Source: Streptomyces sp. NBC_01304
GTDB lineage: Bacteria; Actinomycetota; Actinomycetes; Streptomycetales; Streptomycetaceae
DNA length: 64,000 nucleotides
Direction of reading: 5' to 3'
Assembly (NCBI RefSeq): GCF_035975855.1
Contig: NZ_CP109055.1
Location: 10,230,001-10,294,000, forward strand
Shown here: piece by piece, positions 8,397 to 16,647 of the stretch
How the letters are laid out: every line of letters starts with the position of its first letter
Numbering within the stretch: position 1 is the first letter of the stretch
Program-made: the position numbers and the translations under genes
The notes under the pieces: model-generated
Databases searched by the model: none
Told to the model about the DNA's origin: nothing
Seen by the model: only the letters and a program-made list of their open reading frames with translations

Positions 8397-9968
8397 TCAG
8401 GTCTGTTCGGCTCGCGTCAGCCCGCGCAGCGCCTTGCGGTCGAGCTTGCCGACGCTGGTCAGGGGCAGTCGGTCCAGGACGTGCACCTCACGCGGGTACT
8501 TGTGCGCGGACAGCTGCGTACGGGCGTACGTCCCCAACTCGCCGTCGTCCAGGGAGCAGCCGGGCCGCAGCGCGACGAAGGCCACCACCTCCTCGCCGAG
8601 GCGCGGATCGGGCTGGCCGACCACCGCGGCGGCGGCCACCTTGGGGTGGGTGAGCAGGGCGTCCTCGACGTCGCGCGGGTAGACGTTGAAGCCGCCGCGC
8701 AGGATCAGGTCCTTCTTGCGGTCGACGATGAACAGGAAGCCCTCGTCGTCGAGGGTGCCGATGTCGCCGGTCTGCAGCCAGCCGTCGCGCAGCGCCTGCG
8801 CGGTCTGCTCCGGGGAGTGCCAGTAGCCGCTCATCACGCCGGCGGAGCGTACGCAGATCTCGCCGGGGGAGCCCGCGGGCACGGCCCGGCCCTCGTCGTC
8901 GCGTATCTCGATGGCGTACCCGGGAAGCGGCAGCCCGACCGAACCGGGCCGGATCCGCCCCGGCCGGGTGGTGGCGATGACCGAGCCGGACTCGGTGCAG
9001 CCGTAGCCCTCCAGGATCTCGCTGCCCGGCACCACCCGCTCCCACTCGGCGCGGACCTCCGCGGGCAGCGGAGCCGCCCCGCTCGCCACATGGCGCAGCT
9101 CCGAGAGGTCGGCCTTCTCCAGCGGCTGCGCGAGCAGCATCTGGATCATGCTGGGCACGAGGGTGGTGCGCTGGACGCGGTACTCCTGGGCCAGGGCCAG
9201 CCACTCGGCCGGGGCGAACCAGCGCTGCAGGATGGCGAGTTGGGGCTCGACGGCATGCCAGCCGACCAGTGTCACGATCAGCCCGTACGCGTGCGAGAGG
9301 GGCAGCGGGATCAGGGTCCGGTTGATGCCTTCGGCCAGTCCGTCCTCCTGGCCGGCCTGGTGGGTGCTCGCCGCGCAGGAGCGCAGGTTGCGGTGGCTGA
9401 GCATGACGCCCTTGGCGCGGCCCGTGGTTCCGCCGGTGTAGAGCAGTGCGGCCAGCTCGTCGTCGCCGCGCAGCACGATGTCGGCCGGGGCGGCCGATTC
9501 CAGGTCCGCGAACGCCGTCAGCCGCACCCCGCCCGGCAGGTCCGGGGTCCCGTCCGGCGCCTCGCCCACGAGCACGACTTGACGCAGGGCGGGCGCGGCA
9601 GGCGCCGCCGCGGCGATCGTGGGCAGCAACTCCGGGCTCGTCACGACGACTTGGGCCCCCGAGTCCGCCAGGATGTGGCCGAGCTCCGTCCCCGACACCA
9701 GGAACATCACCGGCGTCACCACCCCACCGGCCCGCCAGACGGCGTTGTACGTGATGCCGACCTCGGGACAGTTGGCCATCAGGGCCACCACCCGGTCCCC
9801 GGGCCGCACCCCGAGCTGCGTCAGTCCGGCACCGACCCGCCGGGCGCGCTCCGCCAACTGCCCAGAGCGATAGGTGTGCCGGTCATAGACGAGTGCGTCG
9901 TGATCGCCGAGCCGCTCCAGGGCGGACTCGGCGAGCAGGGCGAGGTTCAGGGTGTGATCGAGAAGCAT
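8397..9968 (-). CDS. AMP-forming acyl-CoA synthetase / ligase
   Basis: Adenylate-forming enzyme of 523 residues that activates a carboxylic acid with ATP and usually transfers it to CoA. Motif A3 (the P-loop-like AMP site) is LLYTGGTTGRAKGVMLSH, A5 is LEGYGCTESG, A8 is GWLQTGDIGTLDDEG, followed by RKKDLILRGGFNVYPRDVE, and the catalytic Lys of motif A10 is in SVGKLDRKALR near the C-terminus. The pattern is that of medium or long chain fatty acid CoA ligases. The start is set at MLLDHTLNLALLAESALERLG, which matches the usual N-terminus; the open frame extends about 66 codons further without homology. Substrate unknown. Forty-two bases separate it from the methyltransferase gene on the same strand. 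Confidence 0.93.
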   Translation of the reverse strand: MLLDHTLNLALLAESALERLGDHDALVYDRHTYRSGQLAERARRVGAGLTQLGVRPGDRVVALMANCPEVGITYNAVWRAGGVVTPVMFLVSGTELGHILADSGAQVVVTSPELLPTIAAAAPAAPALRQVVLVGEAPDGTPDLPGGVRLTAFADLESAAPADIVLRGDDELAALLYTGGTTGRAKGVMLSHRNLRSCAASTHQAGQEDGLAEGINRTLIPLPLSHAYGLIVTLVGWHAVEPQLAILQRWFAPAEWLALAQEYRVQRTTLVPSMIQMLLAQPLEKADLSELRHVASGAAPLPAEVRAEWERVVPGSEILEGYGCTESGSVIATTRPGRIRPGSVGLPLPGYAIEIRDDEGRAVPAGSPGEICVRSAGVMSGYWHSPEQTAQALRDGWLQTGDIGTLDDEGFLFIVDRKKDLILRGGFNVYPRDVEDALLTHPKVAAAAVVGQPDPRLGEEVVAFVALRPGCSLDDGELGTYARTQLSAHKYPREVHVLDRLPLTSVGKLDRKALRGLTRAEQT

Positions 9969-10206
9969 GGAGACGCCTGCCTTCTGTGGACCGGCTTGCC
10001 TTCTGGTGACCGTTGCGTACGACTGACTCGTGGTGGACGAGTGCACCGCCGTGCACAGCTGACCGCTGCCTGCAACATGCCAGTCCACGCCGGGACTTCG
10101 ACAGTGGTGTGCAGGCACCTGTGTGCCGGCCGGGGCGGGCGGAGCGCCGGCCGGGCGTTCGCGCATGTCCGGACCTGATGGTCAACTGGTGCACTAGCGT
10201 GGGTAT

Positions 10207-11919
10207 ATGGCGCTGCATCAGCATCAGGACCGACCATGGCGGGTGCGGATCGACGACGAGCGGGGCGTACCGCGGGGCGCGGGAGTGCTGCTCGACGAGC
10301 ATCGGGTGCTGACCTGCGCCCACGTGGTCAAGAACGCCGCGGCGCACCCCGGGGGAGCCGCGGCGCACGTGCGGGTCAAGAGCGTGGCGTGCCGCCCGGA
10401 GTGGTCCCGCACCGCGCGCGTCGCCCCGGGCACCTGGGTGTACCGCGACGGCACGCGGCGCGGTGACGTGGTCCTGCTCGAACTCGACGAGCCGCCCGGC
10501 TGCGATGCCCGTACCAAGCTGTGGAAGGTGCCCATCTCCGGCGGCAGGGTGCGCGTCTACGGCTTCCCGGGAGTCGAGCCGGACGGGGTAGGGGTGGACG
10601 CCGAACTGGCGGGCTCCGGTGGCCGCGAGGGGGAATGGGGGCTGCTCAAGCGGATGGGCGAGGGCGACCCCTGGATCGAGGAAGGCTACTCGGGCGCCGG
10701 GGCGATGGCGCTGGACGGAGCGTTCGCGGACCGCGTGGTCGGCATCGTGGTCGCCGACTACGTCAACGACGGCGCCAAGGCGGCCTGGATGCTGCCGACC
10801 GAGCGGATCCTGTCCTATCTGCCGCAGCTCGCCACCCTGACCGGCGGTGACCGCACCGTCGACCTGGGATCCGCCGACGGAGACCTGCCCGGCGAACTGC
10901 TCGACGACCCGCTGCAGCTCGCGCTGACCCGGGAGCTGACCCGGCTGCTCGCCGCGGACCGGGCGGGCACCGTCGTCGTCGGCACCGGCAGTGCGACCGG
11001 TGCCGGCTCCTCGTGGCTGGTGCGCCTCGCGCGTACGTCGGACCCGGCAGCGCACTCCGACGCGCAGGACGACCGGGACCGGCCCGGCGGCACGCCGAGC
11101 GGGACCGTCCTGGGGTTCGGCGCCATCGACGCCGCCTACGACGCGCGGGGCAAGTCGACGGACGACGTACGCGCCTATCTGTCGAGCCGGTTCGGGCTCG
11201 GCGGGAACGGCGGCATCGGCGACCTGTTGCACATGCTGCTGCACCGGCGGCCGCCGCCCTGCCTGGTGGTGGACGGCATCGACCGGGCCGCCGACTGCGC
11301 CGGCCTTGTCGCCGATCTCCTCGCGCCACTGGCCCTGCGTGCGCGCACCCGCGGATTGCGGCTCGTCCTCGGCTTCGAGGGACCGCCGCCCGACGACCTG
11401 CCGTACGACACCTACCTCGACCCGACACCCCTGGCCGGCCCGGCCAGGGCGCGGACGGTCACCGACGACGAGGCCCGGGCGGCGGTCGACCGGCTGGCCG
11501 ACGCCGAGGACGAAGCCCTCGTACTGCACAGGTCGGGGGCGAAGTTCCTGGCGCCGCCGCGCCTGCCGGCGGGCCAGGCACCCCGACTGCGCGTACGCCT
11601 CGCCACCGCCCGGACCACCCACCCCAACCCGGAACTCGCAGCAGTCAAGGAACAGGCCGAGGCCGCCCGCACGGCCGTCGTCCGCAGCGACGACGCACTG
11701 CGGCAGATGAACGCCGAACACGAAGAACTCAGCGTCCGCCTGGAGCTGCACCGGGTACGGGCCGCGCGGCTGGTCGGCGCCGAGGACCTGCAGCTCGGGA
11801 AGCTCTACGTGGCCGCGGCCCGCGCACTGCAGAGCGTTCCCGTGGACCTCGCGGCAGCCAGGAGACGGGTCCCCAGATACATCGAGGCAGTCAACAGCCG
11901 CACCGGCGAAGGAGGTTGA
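10207..11919 (+). CDS. Trypsin-like serine protease fused to a degenerate NTPase-like domain
   Basis: First gene of the six-gene sensor operon; 570 residues, no signal peptide, so cytosolic. Residues 1-205 are a chymotrypsin-fold protease: His39 in VLTCAHVV, Asp87 in RRGDVVLLEL and Ser162 in EEGYSGAGAM, the last a variant of the usual GNSGGP. Residues of about 245-400 look like a STAND-type P-loop module: GTGSATGAGSS (259-269) sits where a Walker A would be but lacks the Lys, and CLVVDGID (352-359) resembles Walker B. The C-terminal about 90 residues are charged and probably coiled coil. The ATG follows a weak TAGCGT -10-like hexamer by 6 nt, so the mRNA could be leaderless. The next gene starts 4 nt after the stop. 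Known trypsin-NTPase fusions occur in actinobacterial conflict systems; this assignment is an inference. Confidence 0.8.
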   Translation: MALHQHQDRPWRVRIDDERGVPRGAGVLLDEHRVLTCAHVVKNAAAHPGGAAAHVRVKSVACRPEWSRTARVAPGTWVYRDGTRRGDVVLLELDEPPGCDARTKLWKVPISGGRVRVYGFPGVEPDGVGVDAELAGSGGREGEWGLLKRMGEGDPWIEEGYSGAGAMALDGAFADRVVGIVVADYVNDGAKAAWMLPTERILSYLPQLATLTGGDRTVDLGSADGDLPGELLDDPLQLALTRELTRLLAADRAGTVVVGTGSATGAGSSWLVRLARTSDPAAHSDAQDDRDRPGGTPSGTVLGFGAIDAAYDARGKSTDDVRAYLSSRFGLGGNGGIGDLLHMLLHRRPPPCLVVDGIDRAADCAGLVADLLAPLALRARTRGLRLVLGFEGPPPDDLPYDTYLDPTPLAGPARARTVTDDEARAAVDRLADAEDEALVLHRSGAKFLAPPRLPAGQAPRLRVRLATARTTHPNPELAAVKEQAEAARTAVVRSDDALRQMNAEHEELSVRLELHRVRAARLVGAEDLQLGKLYVAAARALQSVPVDLAAARRRVPRYIEAVNSRTGEGG

Positions 11920-11923
11920 GGCG

Positions 11924-14113
11924 ATGACGGCGTGCAACCGCCCCCAGTGCGGGCGCGGCACCATCGACGAGCAGGGGTTCTGCACCGTGTGCGACAGGGA
12001 GCCGCTGCCGCCGGGCGACGGCCCCGAGGTAGAGCAGCCGACATCGGAGAGACCGGCGAGCACCGGCGTGGCCCGGGTGCGTCCGGACCCCTGGTACGGG
12101 CTCGCCCTCGTCGACGACGACCCGCTGCCCGACGCCCCGGCGGCCGACGCGAAGGTGGATGGTGCGACGGCGGCCGATGCCCCGGAGGACGGGCAGGAGG
12201 AGCAGCCCGACATCGGACCCCTTGCCGAGGAGCACCGCTACTGCGCCGCCCCGGGCTGCCCGGAGCGCGTCGGGCGCGGCCACGGAGGCGAGCCGGGGCG
12301 GACCGTCGGCTTCTGCGCGCACTGCGGCACACGCTTCGACTTCCGCAAGGTCGACGACCTCGTCATCGCCGGGCGCTACGAGGTCCGCCGCCTGCTCGGC
12401 CAGGGATCGTACGGCGTGGCGTACCTCGCGTACGACCGTAATCTCGCCACCCGTGTGGTCGTCAAGGAGTTGCGTACGTCTTTGCAGTCGGGCAGGGAAC
12501 GCGACGTGCTGAAGGGACTGCGGCACGACGCCGTCGTCCGCATCCTGGGCCACGAGCTGGAGGACGGGCGCAACTACCTCGTCCTCGAGTACATCCCCGG
12601 CACCGGCTTTTCGGCACTGCCCGACGACCGCCTCGAGAACCTCCTCGCGCACGGCGTGCGGGTGCTGCAGGCGCTCGACTACCTGCACGCCCGGGGCCTG
12701 CTGCACTGCGACGTCAAACCCCTGAACATCGTCCGCTTCCACGAGGTGGCGCCCTTCGGCCGGCTCGACCGGGTGCGGCTCATCGACTTCGGCGCGGTGC
12801 GGTCCGTGACGGACCGAACCCCCCTCGCCGAATACACCGAGCGGTACGCACCGCTGGCGGGGGACGCGGAGTACGGGAAGACCGGCCCCACCCCCGGATT
12901 CGACCTGTACGGAATCGGCATGACACTGAAGGAGGTGTGCCGAACCCACCTGACGGACCACTCGGCAGTCGGCGTCCGCTCGCTCAACCTGCTCCTGGAG
13001 CGGGCGACGAACCCCAACGGGCCCTCGTGGCGGTTCACTTCGGCACGCCAGTTCGGCGAGCAGCTCAGCGGTGTGATCCGCCAGATCGTGGCGGCACCGC
13101 AGGCCGGCCGCCGCGTGGCACGCCCCTCGGCCCTGTTCGGCTCCCTCACCGAATCGCTGCACGGCGGCATCGGCGAGGCCCGGCCGCTCGGCCACTGGAT
13201 CAGAGCCGGCCTGGACGGAGCAGGCCCGGGCGAGGCGGCTGCCGGAGCGGACGGCGGCGTACTGACCCTGCCGCCGCCGTTCTCCCCGCCCGGCCCGCAC
13301 GCGATCGCCGCGGCGCTCCCGATCCCCCTTGAGGATCCGGACGACCGTACGGTGACCGAGGCCGCGACGAGGCAACTGGCCGAGAGCCGCGACGCGTTGC
13401 GGCGCAGGGACACCGACCGCGCCCAGCAGGCCCTGGCGCGGGCGAGGCTGCCCGAGGGCCACTGGCTGCACGCCTGGTTCGCCGCCCTGATCGCCCTCGT
13501 CCGCCAGGACGTCGCAGGCGCCGCGCGGCAGTTCACCGTCGTGCGCGCCGCACTCCCGGGCGAACTGATCCCCCAGATCTCGCTCGGCCTGTGCGCCGAA
13601 CACGCCGGCGACCACGTCGCCGCCGAGTCGTACTACGCCACCGCCTTCGGCACCACCCCGGCCCTCGGGGCGGCCGGGTTCGGTCTGGCCCGCGTCGTCT
13701 TCCGTACCAAAGGCGCGTCCGAGGCCGTACGGATCGTCGACGAGCTGCGCCAGGAGGACCGCTTCGCCCACGAGGCGCGGGTGGCGGCCTTCCGGTTCTC
13801 CGTGGCGGGGCTCGGACCCGAGGCCGCCGTGGCCGACCTGGCGCACGCGCGGGCGGAGCTCGAAACGCTGGACGTGGACGACGCGGACCATGCCGCGCTG
13901 CGTGCCGAGCTGCACCACGCGGAGTTCCAGCACCACGGCGACCGGCTCGCCCTCTCCGAGGCGGTACGCGACCTCGCGCGCCACTCGCTCAGCGAGCGCG
14001 ACTACGTCGCCCTGGTCGACCTGGCCAACCGGCTGCGTCCCGAACTGGATTGGCCATGGCGCAGAGTGCGCGCACGACGGCCGCGGCCCGCGGCCGCCGA
14101 CGCGGCGCAATGA
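11924..14113 (+). CDS. PknG-like serine/threonine kinase with two zinc ribbons and helical repeat tail
   Basis: A soluble 729-residue kinase. Two Cys4 zinc-binding modules open the protein: C4/C9/C20/C23, and C107/C112/C131/C134 directly before the kinase. The kinase domain has the Gly loop GQGSYG (159-164), the ATP Lys in VVVKEL (181), catalytic loop HCDVKPLN (261-268) and DFG (288-290). The C-terminal about 300 residues are alpha-helical, TPR-like, with repeated GHWLHAWFAAL and HAGDHVAAESYYATAFG units. Zinc module, kinase and TPR in this order is the layout of mycobacterial PknG, which controls glutamate metabolism through GarA/OdhI; no GarA-like FHA gene is in the window. The catalytic residues are intact, so it should be active. 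It sits between the protease and VWA genes in the operon. Confidence 0.9.
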   Translation: MTACNRPQCGRGTIDEQGFCTVCDREPLPPGDGPEVEQPTSERPASTGVARVRPDPWYGLALVDDDPLPDAPAADAKVDGATAADAPEDGQEEQPDIGPLAEEHRYCAAPGCPERVGRGHGGEPGRTVGFCAHCGTRFDFRKVDDLVIAGRYEVRRLLGQGSYGVAYLAYDRNLATRVVVKELRTSLQSGRERDVLKGLRHDAVVRILGHELEDGRNYLVLEYIPGTGFSALPDDRLENLLAHGVRVLQALDYLHARGLLHCDVKPLNIVRFHEVAPFGRLDRVRLIDFGAVRSVTDRTPLAEYTERYAPLAGDAEYGKTGPTPGFDLYGIGMTLKEVCRTHLTDHSAVGVRSLNLLLERATNPNGPSWRFTSARQFGEQLSGVIRQIVAAPQAGRRVARPSALFGSLTESLHGGIGEARPLGHWIRAGLDGAGPGEAAAGADGGVLTLPPPFSPPGPHAIAAALPIPLEDPDDRTVTEAATRQLAESRDALRRRDTDRAQQALARARLPEGHWLHAWFAALIALVRQDVAGAARQFTVVRAALPGELIPQISLGLCAEHAGDHVAAESYYATAFGTTPALGAAGFGLARVVFRTKGASEAVRIVDELRQEDRFAHEARVAAFRFSVAGLGPEAAVADLAHARAELETLDVDDADHAALRAELHHAEFQHHGDRLALSEAVRDLARHSLSERDYVALVDLANRLRPELDWPWRRVRARRPRPAAADAAQ

Positions 14114-14215
14114 AGCCGTTACGGACGGCAAACCGAGGCGCTACGCTCCTGCTGCCCACGGGGGGCACACGGGACGCGAAGCGGTCATGTGCGGCGAGGG
14201 GGTGGTGAGAGACCG

Positions 14216-15685
14216 ATGCGGGACACCACGCATTCAGGACTGAACTTCACCGTGGAGGTGGACGCGCCGACGGAGCTGGCCTTCGACGCGACGCGGGCCG
14301 ACGCCCTCCTCACGGTGCACGCCTCCTACGCCGACGAAGCCGCCGGAGACGCGGCCGGGAACGCCACGCGCAGCGCCGAGATCCTCATCATGGACCGGTC
14401 CCTGTCGATGGCGGGACTCGGCAAACTCGACGAGGCCAAGCGCGCGATCTGCGCCGCGGTCGACACCCTGCGCGACGGAACCCTCCTGGGGATCGTGGCC
14501 GGGCACCACCAGGCCGAAGTGGTCTACCCGCGCGGCGGCGGCCTCGCCCGCGTCGACTCCGCTGTCAAACGCGAGGCGAAGGGCCACGTCGTCGCCCAAC
14601 TCCCCGAAGGCGGAACGGCGATCGGGCAGTGGCTGGCCTGCGCCCGTTCGCTCTTCGACACGTCCGCCGGGCCCGGCACCGTACGGCACGCCGTGCTCTA
14701 CACCGACGGCAAGGACGAGCACGAGACCCGCGACGAGCTCGACGCCGTCCTCAGGGACTGCGCCGATCGCTTCACCTGTGACGTGCGCGGCCTCGGCGAG
14801 GACTGGCAGTACGCCGAGCTCCTTCGCATCACGGAGGCGCTGCAGGGCACCGCGGAAGCCATCATCGACGTCGCCGACCTCACCGAGGACTTCGTACGCC
14901 TCATGCATCAGGCTCAGCGCATTGTCGTGCCCCGGGCCTACTTGGGGCTGCGGATCAACTCGGTGTTCCGGCTGGAGTTCGTACGGCAGACGCGTCCTGT
15001 CCAGGCCGATCTGACGTCCCAGCGCCAGCAGTTCGGCGACGAGATCCACATCCCGCTCGGTGCGTGGTCCCCGGGCGACCGTCAGTATGAGATGTCGCTG
15101 CGCTTCGACCCCGAGGCGCTGCCCGTCGGCGAGAGACTGCGGGCCGCCCGCATCACGCTGCACACCGAACTGCCCGATGGACAGCGCCGGGTGTCCACCG
15201 CGTCGCCGCAGGCACTGGTCGTACGGCGGCACCATTCGATTCCGGACAATGACCATTTCTTCTTCGCCAACCGCACCCGGATCGAGAACGAGCGTGAGCT
15301 GGGCATGGCGATGCGGGCCTGCGTCGACGAGTACCTGCAGGGAAACCATCAGCGCGCGGACATGGAACTGCGCCAGGCGCTGCTCCTGGCCGAGCAGTTG
15401 GACGACCACGAGCAGGCGGCGCGGCTGCGCTCCGTGGCGGGCAGGGGCCCGGACAACCGGGCGATCGTACGTCGCAACGTGACTCGGGGAGAGCTGCAGC
15501 GGATCGGACTCGGCTCGACGAAGACCCGCCGTCCGCCCGCTGACGCGCTGCAACCGGACACGGTCGACGCCGCCACCGACACCCTCCACAGCCGCTGCCC
15601 GCACTGCGGCGCCGCGCTCCCTTCGGGCGTGGCCCGCTACTGCGAAGGATGCGGTCGTCAACTCGACGCGGGGAACGCCGAATGA
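14216..15685 (+). CDS. VWA domain protein with C-terminal zinc ribbon
   Basis: A 489-residue protein without a signal peptide. After a beta strand block the VWA domain begins at about residue 54; the metal-dependent adhesion site is complete, with D-x-S-x-S in ILIMDRSLSMAG (D60, S62, S64), a Thr in LPEGGTAIGQ and an Asp in VLYTDGKDEH. A beta-rich segment and a short helical repeat region follow, and the end is a Cys4 ribbon (CPHCGAAL...YCEGCGRQ), echoing those of the kinase. VWA proteins of this type act as Mg-dependent protein-protein scaffolds. The ATG at 14216 has GAGA upstream; an earlier in-frame start adds nine residues. The 102-bp gap after the kinase gene is the largest within the first five genes. 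Its stop overlaps the next start (ATGA). Confidence 0.88.
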   Translation: MRDTTHSGLNFTVEVDAPTELAFDATRADALLTVHASYADEAAGDAAGNATRSAEILIMDRSLSMAGLGKLDEAKRAICAAVDTLRDGTLLGIVAGHHQAEVVYPRGGGLARVDSAVKREAKGHVVAQLPEGGTAIGQWLACARSLFDTSAGPGTVRHAVLYTDGKDEHETRDELDAVLRDCADRFTCDVRGLGEDWQYAELLRITEALQGTAEAIIDVADLTEDFVRLMHQAQRIVVPRAYLGLRINSVFRLEFVRQTRPVQADLTSQRQQFGDEIHIPLGAWSPGDRQYEMSLRFDPEALPVGERLRAARITLHTELPDGQRRVSTASPQALVVRRHHSIPDNDHFFFANRTRIENERELGMAMRACVDEYLQGNHQRADMELRQALLLAEQLDDHEQAARLRSVAGRGPDNRAIVRRNVTRGELQRIGLGSTKTRRPPADALQPDTVDAATDTLHSRCPHCGAALPSGVARYCEGCGRQLDAGNAE

Positions 15686-16647
15686 GCGCGGCGAGTGGCA
15701 CGAAGGAGGCGGCAACCGGCCCACTGGGCGCGGGGGCCGCGGCATGGGCGCGGCTGCGTGCCGCGCATCCGGTGGCGGTGCTGCGCTGGCTGCGCGCGGG
15801 TGTCCTTGCGATGGTGTGCGCGACCGCGGTCGTCTATCTCATGGTGGCCGGCGACGGGGGGCAGCAGATCACCTCTGCTCGGCGTGCTGACGCGGCGGTC
15901 AAGGACATCCGGGACGCACGCGTGGCGGCCAAGGACGCGGACAAGGCGCTCAAGGCCGTCGCGGACATCGGACAGATCCAACTGACCGGCACGGGCAATG
16001 AGTTCGCGAACGCCGCCGCGAGCATCAGCACCCTGGTCACGGCGGCGGCCCAGGGCAATGCGGCCGGAAAGCGTGGGACGAAGCAGATCTCGTACGTCCA
16101 GAACCAACTGACCGCATTTCAGCAGGCCGCTGACACAGCCGATGACTCCGCGGCCGGCAACCGAACGGGTGTGGGGCCCGCACGCACCGCACTGAACGCC
16201 CCGCACTTGAACGATCCCGAGACCAAGCAGCCCCTCGCCGGTACCGGCGGTTTGCGCGCCTCGCTGAAGGACCTGGAGCGTCTCCAGCGCGCGGGCCTCG
16301 AGCGACAGCGGGACGAGGGCTGGCTCGACCCCGTCCAACTCTGGTGCCTGGCCGCCCTGCCACCCGCGGTGATGCTGGCACTGGTCCTCGTCACCGGACG
16401 CCTCCTGGCGCGGCACTTCCACCGGTACGTCAGCCCACGTCTGCTCGCTGCGCTCGTGGTGACCACAGGCGTCGCGGTCACCACCGCGGCGCTCACCGCG
16501 CACGACGAGAACCGGCTGGCCGCCCAGCCCTGGGCCGGGGAACCGGGAGCCATGACCCTCGTGCTGTCCGCGCTCGCCGCGGCCGCGGTCCTGAACCACT
16601 TCGCGTACCGCCCCCGCCTCGCCGAGTACAGGTACCCGCGCCCATGA
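15682..16647 (+). CDS. Four-TM membrane protein with large extracytoplasmic domain (GlnX-like topology)
   Basis: A 321-residue protein of no recognised family. TM1 is at about residues 38-57 (GVLAMVCATAVVYLMVAG), followed by about 165 mostly helical, polar residues predicted outside, then three closely spaced TMs (LWCLAALPPAVMLALVLV, LLAALVVTTGVAVTTAALTA, MTLVLSALAAAAVLNHF). This layout is like GlnX, the membrane relay between the lipoprotein GlnH and kinase PknG in mycobacteria, although I see no clear sequence similarity from memory. Starts and ends in ATGA overlaps with both neighbours, so it is translationally coupled to the VWA protein and the solute-binding lipoprotein. The inferred role is to pass ligand state of the lipoprotein to the cytosolic partners. 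Confidence 0.8.
   Translation: MSAASGTKEAATGPLGAGAAAWARLRAAHPVAVLRWLRAGVLAMVCATAVVYLMVAGDGGQQITSARRADAAVKDIRDARVAAKDADKALKAVADIGQIQLTGTGNEFANAAASISTLVTAAAQGNAAGKRGTKQISYVQNQLTAFQQAADTADDSAAGNRTGVGPARTALNAPHLNDPETKQPLAGTGGLRASLKDLERLQRAGLERQRDEGWLDPVQLWCLAALPPAVMLALVLVTGRLLARHFHRYVSPRLLAALVVTTGVAVTTAALTAHDENRLAAQPWAGEPGAMTLVLSALAAAAVLNHFAYRPRLAEYRYPRP

Noticed and set aside
9883..12213. A 776-residue minus-strand frame opposite the protease gene
   Set aside because: Antisense to a gene with clear catalytic motifs; composition typical of the shadow frame of high-GC genes.
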